A stretch of DNA of 33,470 nucleotides. It comes from Citreimonas sp042096055 (GTDB lineage: Bacteria; Pseudomonadota; Alphaproteobacteria; Rhodobacterales; Rhodobacteraceae). Location of the stretch: NCBI RefSeq assembly GCF_042096055.1, contig NZ_JBELMH010000034.1:1-33470 (forward strand). Direction: 5' to 3'. Under the pieces are notes generated by a model, which saw nothing but the letters and a program-made list of their open reading frames with translations, had not been told where the DNA came from and ran no database searches. This document shows, one piece after another, positions 7,408-14,576 of the stretch (position 1 is the first letter of the stretch; the number at the start of each line of letters is the position of its first letter). Both the position numbers and the translations under genes were made by a program.

Positions 7408-8382
7408 TCAGTCCGGCGTGACCACCACGCCCCAAGGCTGCTGCCCCACCTGGATCGACTTGATGGCCTTCTCGGCCGCCACGTCGATCACCGTGATGTC
7501 GTTGGAATTGCCGTTGGTGGTCAGCAGGTATTGCTGGTCCGGCGTGAAGCCGAGCTGCCAGACCCGCTGGCCCACCAGGATGTAGTCGATGACCTCGAGG
7601 CTTTCGCCGTCGATCACCGCCACGCGGTTCGCCGGCCCGAGCGCCACGAAGACGCGGCTGCCGTCGTCGGTCACCTTCACCCCAACCGGCTGCAGCCATT
7701 CCGGCAGCACGCCCGGAACCTCGAAGCCGATCTTCTTGACCAGCGTCGGCGTCCCGTCCGGCGCGATGTCCATCACCGACACCGTGCCGCCGATCTCGGA
7801 CGACACGAACAACCGAGTGCCGTCGTCGGTGTACTGCGCGTAGCGCGGGCGCTGGTCGACCAGCACGTTGTGCTTGATCTCGTAATCCTCGGTCGAGATG
7901 AAATGCGCCATGTTCGTCGTCTCGGACGTGTTGACGACGAAGCTTTCATCTGGGCTGATGCCCATGCCCTCTGGCTCGACCCCCACGGGCACCTCGGCGA
8001 GGATGGTTCGCGTCTCGGTATCCGTGACGGTTACCAAGTTGTCGTCCTCGTTGGCGATATACAGGTGCCGTCCGTCGCTGCTGATCACGAACAGTTCGGG
8101 GTCGGGGCCGGACGGCAGGCTGGGCAGTTCCTCGTAGGTGTCGGTGTCGAAGACCCGCACCAGATCGTCGTCCGACGCGCAGACGTACAGCTTCGACCCG
8201 TCGGGGCTGAGCGTGATACCACGCGGGCGGTTGCCGCCGAAGAACTCGTCCGTGACTTCCCACGTGTCGGTGTCGATCACCGTGATCGTGTTGCCGCGCT
8301 CGTTCGATACGAAGGCCTTGTTGGCGAGCGCCGGCGCAGTGGAGGCGACTGTCAGGATCAGGGCGGCGAGGGTGGATTTCAT
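7408..8382 (-). CDS. PQQ-associated YVTN beta-propeller protein (LutD-like)
   Basis: A 324-residue periplasmic protein with a signal peptide ending A-L-A-N. A seven-bladed propeller of YVTN repeats follows, each blade showing the form 'x-x-V-I-D-T-x-T-x-E-V' and 'G-x-x-P-x-G-I-x-x-S-P-D-G'. It matches the family described as PQQ-dependent catabolism-associated beta-propeller protein (TIGR03866), which co-occurs with quinoprotein alcohol dehydrogenases and a dedicated ABC transporter. In Methylorubrum a relative belongs to the lut lanthanide cluster. The ATG at 8382 has GGAG about seven bases upstream. An alternative ATG at 8397 overlaps the upstream stop (ATGA) and would add five residues. 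It probably works with the binding protein encoded just before it. Confidence 0.87.
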   Translation of the reverse strand: MKSTLAALILTVASTAPALANKAFVSNERGNTITVIDTDTWEVTDEFFGGNRPRGITLSPDGSKLYVCASDDDLVRVFDTDTYEELPSLPSGPDPELFVISSDGRHLYIANEDDNLVTVTDTETRTILAEVPVGVEPEGMGISPDESFVVNTSETTNMAHFISTEDYEIKHNVLVDQRPRYAQYTDDGTRLFVSSEIGGTVSVMDIAPDGTPTLVKKIGFEVPGVLPEWLQPVGVKVTDDGSRVFVALGPANRVAVIDGESLEVIDYILVGQRVWQLGFTPDQQYLLTTNGNSNDITVIDVAAEKAIKSIQVGQQPWGVVVTPD

Positions 8383-8393
8383 CCCGGGCTCCA

Positions 8394-9581
8394 TCATTCG
8401 AAGGCGGTGCAGGCGGATTCGGGCCGGTCGAGCCCCAGCGTATCGAGCGGCGAGACCTGGTGCAGGAACCCGTCCTGCGGGCTGACGCTGACGGTGATCA
8501 TCCCGTCATACAGCAGGATCGGCTGGCGCAGTTGGCCGTTCCAATTGCGGAAGGTAACCTTCTGACCCTTGAAGGCGGCCAGCTCGAACGCGTCCGACAG
8601 CGCGTAGTCGCGCAGCGCCATCGGGTCGGAAGTCGTGGCGCGGGTCACCGCCTCGCCGATCACGCGCAGGGCAAGCCAGACGTTGTAATCCTCGGGCCGG
8701 ACGTAGCGGCGGGTCAGCTCCTCGAACCGGGTGTGGAACTGCGTGGCCCCCCACGCCTCGTGCGCGCCGTGGAAGGTGACCGGCCGCAGCCCGGCCGAAC
8801 CCATGACCGGTCGCGGCGTCCACAGGTGGAACGGCAGGTAGCGCGCGAAGTAGTCGGTGGCGTCGGCGGCGACGACCACATCGTGCTCGGCGGCGTCCTG
8901 CGTGTCGACCGGAAGCTGTCTCTGCACCAGCACGTGGCCGGAATCGGTGCGCCGGGTGCCGCCGCGATCCTCGAGGGTTCGGTCCTCGGTGACCTTCACG
9001 CCGAACTTCGCGGCCGACCGGCGGTAGGCGTCGGCCAGCGCGACGTCCTCGGGGTTCGATCCCGCGATCAGGAACCACCGGCCCCACCGTTTCCAGACCG
9101 CGTATTGCGCTACCGCGTCCGTCAGCATCAGGTTCGAGGGCGCGATGTGCAGCAGGTTGGCGCGGCAGGCTTCGTCGCGCAGGGCGACGTCGGGTGCGCT
9201 TGCGTTCAGCACCAGCGCGCCGGCCTCGGCGGCGCGGTCAGTCAGGCGCAGCAGGTCGTCGCCCTCGGCCATCACCACGATCAGCCCCACGCCTGCGTCC
9301 AGCAAGTCACCCAGCGCGGCGTCCGCCTCAGCAGGCGGGACGGCGACGGTCTGCGTCTCGTATGTGTGGCCCAGGAACCGGCCCGTGGTGCCGTTGTCTT
9401 CGTCCGCCAGCCGCGCGCCGGCAAAGCCCAGGTCGTCCGGCTGCAATTCGTAGCGCGAGATCGGCAGCAGCCGCTGGTAATCGACGCGCAGCACCGCGGC
9501 CTTCACCTCCAATGCGGCGGCCGGTCCGGTCAGGCACACGGCCGCAAGCATCGCCAGAAGCGAAACGAAAACGCGATTCAC
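8394..9581 (-). CDS. ABC transporter substrate-binding protein, PQQ-dependent alcohol dehydrogenase system (LutA-like)
   Basis: A 395-residue periplasmic binding protein of the type I (branched-chain amino acid receptor-like) fold. The signal peptide ends A-A-A-L. Long conserved blocks follow: Y-E-L-Q-P-D-D-L-G-F-A-G-A-R-L-A, then R-W-G-R-W-F-L-I-A-G, and near the end Y-D-G-M-I-T-V. These are the hallmarks of TIGR03863, the binding protein of the PQQ-associated ABC system. The same system's ATPase and permease lie far away at 25504-27011. The GTG start at 9581 is read because an overlapping ATG at 9583 runs straight into a stop; GGGGAGG lies five bases upstream. It is the first gene of the minus-strand operon ending at 4157. 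The ligand is unproven; lanthanide or an alcohol has been proposed for relatives. Confidence 0.87.
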   Translation of the reverse strand: MNRVFVSLLAMLAAVCLTGPAAALEVKAAVLRVDYQRLLPISRYELQPDDLGFAGARLADEDNGTTGRFLGHTYETQTVAVPPAEADAALGDLLDAGVGLIVVMAEGDDLLRLTDRAAEAGALVLNASAPDVALRDEACRANLLHIAPSNLMLTDAVAQYAVWKRWGRWFLIAGSNPEDVALADAYRRSAAKFGVKVTEDRTLEDRGGTRRTDSGHVLVQRQLPVDTQDAAEHDVVVAADATDYFARYLPFHLWTPRPVMGSAGLRPVTFHGAHEAWGATQFHTRFEELTRRYVRPEDYNVWLALRVIGEAVTRATTSDPMALRDYALSDAFELAAFKGQKVTFRNWNGQLRQPILLYDGMITVSVSPQDGFLHQVSPLDTLGLDRPESACTAFE

Positions 9582-9713
9582 ATCGACCTCCCCGACCCGG
9601 GTTCAACCCTTGGGCCTCTCCTCGCCAACCCTGTCCCAAAGCGCCCGGTGCACAACCGATACCTTTGGTCGGGTTGTGAGCATCAGCGTACCGGCTGCAC
9701 GATGACCGACGAG

Positions 9714-9728
9714 TCTTATTTTCTAAGA
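9714..9728. promoter_or_regulatory. Inverted repeat TCTTA-N5-TAAGA, putative operator
   Basis: A perfect 5-bp inverted repeat with a 5-base spacer (TTTTC), ending ten bases before the ATG of the DUF3280-like gene. The same arms and spacing occur upstream of pqqA (29747-29763). It lies in the 156-bp divergent region between two operons, so it could affect either. Its right arm touches the ribosome-binding AGAAGG, so a bound protein could also block translation start. Confidence 0.4.
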
Positions 9729-9737
9729 AGGCTTCCC

Positions 9738-10214
9738 ATGCATCGCCTGGCTACCCTGCTGTTTTTCCTTGCCGCCGCGCCACTTAGCGCGGGCGAACGG
9801 GTCGCCTTCTTCGGGATCACGCTGCTCGACGACACCGTTCAGACCGCACGGGGCAACGAAGCCGAGCAAGAGCGGACAAGGATGCTCGAGACCCTGGTCG
9901 CCGATCGTTTCGCCGCAGAGGGGTACGAGCTGGTCGACATCGCCCCGGTGCAGGACAAGCTGGACCGCGTCGTGAACCCGGCGAAATGCAACGGGTGCGA
10001 CGCGCGGATGGCCGCGGATCTGGGCGCCGATTTCGCACTGGTCGGCGAGGTGCAGAAGGTGTCGAACCTGATCCTGTCGATGAACCTGCAACTGCGCGAC
10101 GCCACGAGCGGCGAGACGATCAAGGGGCGCGTGGTCGACATCCGCGGCAACACCGACGAGTCCTGGTCGCGGGGGATGCGCTACATCCTCAAGACGGCGT
10201 TTTTCCCCGAATAA
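9738..10214 (+). CDS. Secreted DUF3280-like protein of quinoprotein gene clusters
   Basis: A 158-residue protein with a signal peptide (about 1-18, ending L-S-A-G). The body has V-A-F-F-G-I-T-L-L-D-D-T, then C-N-G-C-D-A-R-M-A-A-D-L-G-A-D-F-A-L-V-G and Q-K-V-S-N-L-I-L-S-M-N. I recall the latter blocks from DUF3280/DUF2380 proteins found beside PQQ-associated transport genes; no function is known. The C-x-x-C pair (C92, C95) may form a disulfide or bind metal. The ATG at 9738 has AGAAGG about seven bases upstream. It diverges from the LutA-like operon and converges on the CxxxCW gene with a 20-base gap. Its position is like that of a small exported lut protein. Confidence 0.72.
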   Translation: MHRLATLLFFLAAAPLSAGERVAFFGITLLDDTVQTARGNEAEQERTRMLETLVADRFAAEGYELVDIAPVQDKLDRVVNPAKCNGCDARMAADLGADFALVGEVQKVSNLILSMNLQLRDATSGETIKGRVVDIRGNTDESWSRGMRYILKTAFFPE

Positions 10215-10234
10215 CTTCACGGTCGGCGTCCGGT

Positions 10235-10774
10235 TCAGTCGGGTGCGGAGTACGGCGCGACCACCTCCATCGGATACCCATGCGCGTCCCAGCCGTCGGT
10301 GCCCTCGGGGAACCAGTGGACGGCGCCATAGCCCCATTCGACCGCCCGTCTCGCGGCGTTCCAGCTCATCCAGCATTCGGCGAGGCAGAAGATCACCACC
10401 GGATGCGCCGAGTCTCCGCCGGTCGCGGCCTCCAGCCCGGCGCGGAAGTACGCCTCGGTGACGTCGGCCAGCGCGCCGTAGCCCACGTTCGGAAGCCACA
10501 GCGCGTCCGGGATGGTGTCGCGCGGCTTGTCGCGCCAGATCGTGCCCTCGGGCAGGTTCGCGGGTCGCGGGGCCTGCGGCAGCACGTCGATGAACGCCGC
10601 GCCCTCGCGCCACAGCGCGTGCGCCTCGTCCGGGCCGACAACGGTGGCGCCGCGCAGCGTCTCGGGGACAGGAGCGCGATAGGACTCCATCCGGTAACCT
10701 TCGGGTTCGGGAACCTGCGCGGTGGCGGTCGCCGGCAGTCCCGCCAGAAGCAGGAGCGCCAGCGCCCGGATCAT
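10235..10774 (-). CDS. PQQ-dependent catabolism-associated CxxxCW rhodanese-like protein
   Basis: A 179-residue periplasmic protein with a signal peptide ending A-T-A-Q. A rhodanese-like fold carries the motif F-C-L-A-E-C-W-M-S-W-N (C130, C134, W135). It fits TIGR03865, whose members travel with quinoprotein dehydrogenases and are thought to do redox or cofactor-linked work; the reaction is not known. In a rhodanese the active-site loop begins with the catalytic cysteine, here C130, so a persulfide or thiol-exchange role is possible (inference). It starts with an ATGA overlap on the XoxJ gene, so it belongs to the xoxF operon and is probably its last gene. Confidence 0.86.
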   Translation of the reverse strand: MIRALALLLLAGLPATATAQVPEPEGYRMESYRAPVPETLRGATVVGPDEAHALWREGAAFIDVLPQAPRPANLPEGTIWRDKPRDTIPDALWLPNVGYGALADVTEAYFRAGLEAATGGDSAHPVVIFCLAECWMSWNAARRAVEWGYGAVHWFPEGTDGWDAHGYPMEVVAPYSAPD

Positions 10775-11613
10775 TGCGAGACGTCCAGCACCGCGTCGCC
10801 CATGTCGCTGACCAGCGGCACGCCCGCCTCGGACAGGATCGCGTCGATCTCGTCCTGGTGGCGGCGGATGAGCGAGTTGAGCTCGCGCTGCCAGACCTTC
10901 TCGCCCTGCCGCACGCCCATCGTGATGCGGTAGTGCAGACGCGGCGGCAGCGTTTCATTTATCAGCGGGATGACTTTCAGGCCGGGATGGTCCTGCTTGA
11001 CCAGCGGCCCACCCAGCGGCCCCCAGAGGATGGCAGCGTCGATCTCGCCCGCTTCCAGATCGTCGAGCATGTCCTCGGCCGGGCTTTCGTTGCGCCGGTC
11101 GACGAAGAGAGCGTAGGACTTCGCCTTCCCGATCAGGCCGTTGCGCCCCATGTGCGTCGCCGGCGGGCTACCCGCCACGACGCCGATCCGAAGGCCCTTC
11201 AGTTGCGGATCCGACAGTGTCTCGACCTCGGCCAGCGGGCTGTCCTCGGGCACGATCAGTGCGTAGACCGACGTCATGTAGTGGTTTGTGTTCAGCACCA
11301 GCTCGTGCCCCTGGGCGTAGCCCATGATCACGTCGCACTTCTTGGCGCGCAGCGTGTTGCGCACGAAGCCCGTGGCCATCGGGAACCATTCGTAGCGCAC
11401 CGGCAGGCCCAGCTTCTCGCCGATCAGGTCGGCGAGCGCGTTCTCGTAGCCCGGCGTGTCCTTGCCGGACATGGGCAGGTTGGCCGGATCCGCGCAGACC
11501 CGCAGGGCGTTCGTCGACACCAGATCCGAGGTCTGCGCCCGGCCGGGCGTGGCCGCCACGGCAAGGCACAGAAGGATCAGCGGTGCGACGACGCGGTCAG
11601 CCCATGCACGCAT
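10771..11613 (-). CDS. xoxJ: XoxJ, periplasmic binding protein associated with methanol dehydrogenase
   Basis: A 280-residue periplasmic solute-binding protein fold (SBP_bac_3-like) with a signal peptide ending G-R-A-Q. The mature N-terminus has the hallmark 'L-R-V-C-A-D-P-A-N-L-P-M-S', and the block C-D-V-I-M-G follows. This is the MxaJ/XoxJ family (quinoprotein dehydrogenase-associated binding protein), proposed to help activate or mature the dehydrogenase. Two conserved cysteines probably form a disulfide. The ATG at 11613 lies inside the end of the cytochrome gene (17-base overlap). Frames further upstream would overlap that gene more deeply and lack a secretion signal. Position after xoxF and its cytochrome is the usual xoxFGJ order. 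Confidence 0.9.
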   Translation of the reverse strand: MRAWADRVVAPLILLCLAVAATPGRAQTSDLVSTNALRVCADPANLPMSGKDTPGYENALADLIGEKLGLPVRYEWFPMATGFVRNTLRAKKCDVIMGYAQGHELVLNTNHYMTSVYALIVPEDSPLAEVETLSDPQLKGLRIGVVAGSPPATHMGRNGLIGKAKSYALFVDRRNESPAEDMLDDLEAGEIDAAILWGPLGGPLVKQDHPGLKVIPLINETLPPRLHYRITMGVRQGEKVWQRELNSLIRRHQDEIDAILSEAGVPLVSDMGDAVLDVSQ

Positions 11614-12136
11614 TTTCCATCTCGCGCACCAGGTCGGACTTGGCTTCTTTCTTGGCCGGGCGTCCGCGCGGGATCGCATCCATGCCGCGGGCCGCGAGAT
11701 AGACGTAGATGTCGTCGAGGTAGCACATGACGTTCGGGTTATCGCCGAAATGCGGCATGACGGAATTGCCGTTCTGCCGGCCGTTCACCACCACGTCGAC
11801 GAAGTCGTAATACCCCATGTTCACGGCCGAGTTCTTGATCTTGGGCGCGTAGGTCGAGCCTTCGCCGTCGGGCCCGTGGCAGACATGGCATTCGGAATGG
11901 TAGCGCCGGAACCCCGAGAACGTCTGCCAGTCCACCGTGCCGTCCTCGGCCACGTTGAAGGTCTTTATATCCTCGTCGTTGTAGTAGATGCCGTCCTCTT
12001 CGTAGGCGACCGCGAAGTCTTCCGCGTGCTCAGCCGGCTTCACGGGCTGGTCGCTCCAGGCTTGCGCCAGGCCGAGGGACGGAAGCAGGGCGCACGCTGC
12101 GGCTGCGGCGATGGAACGGGATGCGGTCCGCATCAT
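11597..12136 (-). CDS. xoxG: Methanol-metabolism c-type cytochrome (XoxG-like)
   Basis: A 179-residue periplasmic cytochrome with a signal peptide of about 25 residues. The haem site is C-H-V-C-H (C83, C86, H87), the likely Met ligand is M127, and there are two further cysteines, C138 and C177. The four-cysteine pattern fits the methanol-metabolism cytochrome family (TIGR03874), related to cytochrome c553i of Paracoccus. Being next to xoxF it is the likely direct electron acceptor of the dehydrogenase. The ATG at 12136 has AAGGTGAG upstream; a second ATG follows at 12133. A strong hairpin with a T run separates it from xoxF (12165-12197), so its level may be set below that of xoxF. Confidence 0.87.
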   Translation of the reverse strand: MMRTASRSIAAAAACALLPSLGLAQAWSDQPVKPAEHAEDFAVAYEEDGIYYNDEDIKTFNVAEDGTVDWQTFSGFRRYHSECHVCHGPDGEGSTYAPKIKNSAVNMGYYDFVDVVVNGRQNGNSVMPHFGDNPNVMCYLDDIYVYLAARGMDAIPRGRPAKKEAKSDLVREMENACMG

Positions 12137-12164
12137 GGGGCTCACCTTTTGCAAGTTTTGTCGG

Positions 12165-12197
12165 AAAAGGCTGGCGCAGGATCACCCCGCGCCAGCC
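12165..12197 (-). terminator. Rho-independent terminator or attenuator between xoxF and xoxG
   Basis: On the minus strand a 9-bp perfect stem (GGCTGGCGC paired with GCGCCAGCC) closes an 11-base loop and is followed by TTTTCC. It lies about 20 bases after the xoxF stop and about 29 bases before the xoxG start. This suggests partial termination that lets xoxF be made in excess of its cytochrome. Confidence 0.65.
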
Positions 12198-12216
12198 CAG
12201 TCTCGATTCAGGCGTC

Positions 12217-14019
12217 TCAGTCGGGCAGCGCGAAGACGGTCAGCTGGCCGCCGAGCGCGGTGTAGTCGCTGAGCGCGGCGTAGCCGCCCACGGCGCCGAG
12301 ACCGTCGTTCGGGTTGGTCAGACCGGCCGCGAGCCCGATGCCGGCCCAGCCGCCGATGCCGGACAGGATGCCGACATACTGCTTGCCGTCGGACTCGTAG
12401 GTCATGACGTTGCCGATGATGCCCGACGGGGTCTTGAACCGGTAGAGTTCGTCACCCGTCTCGGCGTCGATCGCCTTCAGGTAGCCTTCGAGCGTGCCGT
12501 AGAACACGATGTCGCCCGCGGTGGCCAGAGCGCCCGACCAGACCGAGAACTGCTCGGGGATCGACCACTTGATCTCGCCGTTGATGTTGTCCCAGGCGAT
12601 GAAGTTGCCCATGCCGCCGTGGCTGTCGGGCGCCGGGTACATGGCGAGCGTCGCGCCCACGTAGGGCTGACCGGCGGTGTAGGCCACGCGGAACGGCTCG
12701 TAGTCCATGCAGACGTGGTTGGTGGGCACGTAGAACAGCTGCGTCTCGGGCGAGTATGCCGCCGGCTGCTGGTCCTTGGTCCCGAGAGCGGCCGGGCAGA
12801 TGCCGGTCGAGTTCACGTCCTCGCCGTTCTGCTCGGTCGAGTACTGCGCGACCACTTCGGGCCGGCCGTAGGTGTCGGACTGGGGGTCCATGTCGACGCC
12901 CGTGGTCCAGTTCACCGCCGGGTCGTACTTCTCGGCCACCAGCAGTTCGCCGGAGACGCGGTCCATCGTGTAGGCGATCCCGTTCCGGTCGAAGTGGGTC
13001 AGAAGCTTGCGCTCCTCTCCGTCGATCTCCTGCTCGGTCAGGATCATCTCGTTGACGCCGTCGTAGTCCCATTCGTCATGCGGGGTCATCTGGTAGACCC
13101 ACTTGGCCATGCCGGTGTCGATGTCGCGGGCCATGATGGTCATGGACCAGCGGTTGTCGCCCGGGCGCTGTGACGGGTTCCAGGTCGAGGGGTTGCCGGT
13201 GCCGTAGTAGACCAGGTTCTCGTCCGTATCGACCGCGTACCAGCCCCAGGTGGTGCCGCCGCCGATCATCCACTGGTCGCCTTCCCACGTGTTGGTGCCC
13301 GAGTTCTCGCCGACCGGCTCGCCCAGGTGCGTGGTGTTCTGCGGGTCCATCAGGATGTCTTCGTCCGGACCCATGGAATAGGCGCGCCACACCTGTTCGC
13401 CGGTTTCGATGTCGTAGGCGGTCACGTGGCCGCGCACGCCGAATTCACCGCCTGAGATGCCGACCAGCACCTTGTCGTTGACCGGCAGAACGGTTGCGGT
13501 GTTGGTCTCGCCCTTGGAGGGGTCGCCGTTGACCTGCTCCCATACGACCTCGCCCGACATCGCGTCGAGTGCGACGACCGTAGTGTCGGCCTGGTGCAGG
13601 AAGATCTTGCCGTCGGCATAGGCCACACCGCGGTAGACGGTGTCGCAGCACATCACCGCGATGACGTCGGGGTCCTGCTTGGGCTCGTAGCGCCACACGA
13701 TCTTGCCCTCGTTCGCGAGGTCGAGCGCGTAGACGATGTTCGGGAAGGGCGTGTGGACATACATCATGTCCCCGATCACCAGCGGCGAGCCCTCGTGCCC
13801 GCGCAGGACGCCGGTCGAGAAGGTCCACGCCACCTGCAGGTCGCCGACGTTTTCCTTGTTGATCTGGTCGAGCTCCGAGAACCGCTGGTTCTTGTAGTCG
13901 CCGGTCTGGATCGCCCACTGCGTGGGGTCCGACATCTTCTCGACGAGATCGTCGTTCGCCAGCGCCGGCGAGGCGCAGGCTAGGGCGATCCCAGCCGTCA
14001 GGATTCGAAGGTGTTTCAT
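12217..14019 (-). CDS. xoxF: XoxF, lanthanide-dependent PQQ methanol dehydrogenase
   Basis: A 600-residue periplasmic quinoprotein with an eight-bladed propeller and a signal peptide ending A-L-A-N (about 22 residues). It oxidises methanol with PQQ. The vicinal disulfide pair is C124-C125, metal-site residues include the Glu in G-G-E-F-G and N276 in G-T-G-N-P. The stretch W-D-Y-D holds the catalytic base D318 and D320. An aspartate two residues after the catalytic Asp is the marker of lanthanide-dependent enzymes; calcium-type MxaF has alanine there (established knowledge). No mxaI small-subunit gene is present in the window. The ATG at 14019 has GGGAGGAA about six bases upstream. The 121-base spacer before it is very GC-rich, with a short hairpin (14101-14120), so it may carry a processing site; I see no clear promoter. 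Confidence 0.95.
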   Translation of the reverse strand: MKHLRILTAGIALACASPALANDDLVEKMSDPTQWAIQTGDYKNQRFSELDQINKENVGDLQVAWTFSTGVLRGHEGSPLVIGDMMYVHTPFPNIVYALDLANEGKIVWRYEPKQDPDVIAVMCCDTVYRGVAYADGKIFLHQADTTVVALDAMSGEVVWEQVNGDPSKGETNTATVLPVNDKVLVGISGGEFGVRGHVTAYDIETGEQVWRAYSMGPDEDILMDPQNTTHLGEPVGENSGTNTWEGDQWMIGGGTTWGWYAVDTDENLVYYGTGNPSTWNPSQRPGDNRWSMTIMARDIDTGMAKWVYQMTPHDEWDYDGVNEMILTEQEIDGEERKLLTHFDRNGIAYTMDRVSGELLVAEKYDPAVNWTTGVDMDPQSDTYGRPEVVAQYSTEQNGEDVNSTGICPAALGTKDQQPAAYSPETQLFYVPTNHVCMDYEPFRVAYTAGQPYVGATLAMYPAPDSHGGMGNFIAWDNINGEIKWSIPEQFSVWSGALATAGDIVFYGTLEGYLKAIDAETGDELYRFKTPSGIIGNVMTYESDGKQYVGILSGIGGWAGIGLAAGLTNPNDGLGAVGGYAALSDYTALGGQLTVFALPD

Positions 14020-14140
14020 TACGTTCCTCCCATTGGCGCGGCCGGGGCCGCAAGGTGGCATGCCGGGCGAAGCTGCCCCGCGATGCCGGTCATGGCCGGG
14101 GCGGCAGGCCTCCCCGCCGCCGCCCCCGCCGGTCACGCGG

Positions 14141-14554
14141 TCACGACCCTCCGTCCGCCTCGGCGGTGAAGGTCGCGAGATAGGCGATCACGTCGTTGCG
14201 CTCTTCCTCCTTGCGCAGACCCGGGAAGGCCATCTTGGTGCCCGTGGCGTAGTCGCGCGGCTTCTCGAGGAACGCGGCAAGCTCTTCGGGCGTCCAGGAC
14301 TTGCCCTCCTCGCGCAGCGCGATGAGCGCGTCCGAGTAGTTGAAGTCCTCGAGGGCGGCGATCTCGCGGCCGACGACGCCGTTCAGCATCGGGCCGACCT
14401 TGTTCTGCGCGCCCTCGCCGACGGCGTGGCAGGCCATGCACTTGCGAAAGACCGCTTCGCCAGCAGCCGGGTCGCCCTGCATCGCGTGGCTTTCCGCGAA
14501 GGCCAGCACGGGCATCGTGACGAGAAGCGTTGCTGCTGCGAGTGTTTTCATCAT
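14141..14554 (-). CDS. Cytochrome c (c2/c550-like)
   Basis: A 137-residue periplasmic class I cytochrome c with a signal peptide ending A-F-A (about 20 residues). The haem-binding site is C-M-A-C-H (C39, C42, H43) and the Met ligand is in G-T-K-M-A-F-P-G (M108). This is the mitochondrial/c2-like layout, which usually carries electrons from a primary acceptor cytochrome to the terminal oxidase. Lying between fghA and xoxF in the same operon, it is probably the second carrier after the XoxG-like cytochrome (inference). The ATG at 14554 (or the next codon, 14551) follows AAGGAAACGG. A 22-base gap separates it from fghA. Confidence 0.88.
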   Translation of the reverse strand: MMKTLAAATLLVTMPVLAFAESHAMQGDPAAGEAVFRKCMACHAVGEGAQNKVGPMLNGVVGREIAALEDFNYSDALIALREEGKSWTPEELAAFLEKPRDYATGTKMAFPGLRKEEERNDVIAYLATFTAEADGGS

Positions 14555-14576
14555 CTTGAACCGTTTCCTTGGGATT

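Noticed and set aside
6076..8565. A long plus-strand open frame of over 800 codons opposite the propeller and binding-protein genes
   Set aside because: It is rich in Arg, His, Asp and Gly without domain motifs and mirrors real minus-strand genes with signal peptides and ribosome sites; it is a GC-driven shadow frame.
14020..14140. A separate promoter or terminator between the cytochrome gene and xoxF
   Set aside because: The spacer is GC-rich with a short hairpin (14101-14120) but no T tract and no convincing -35/-10 pair, so I did not call either.
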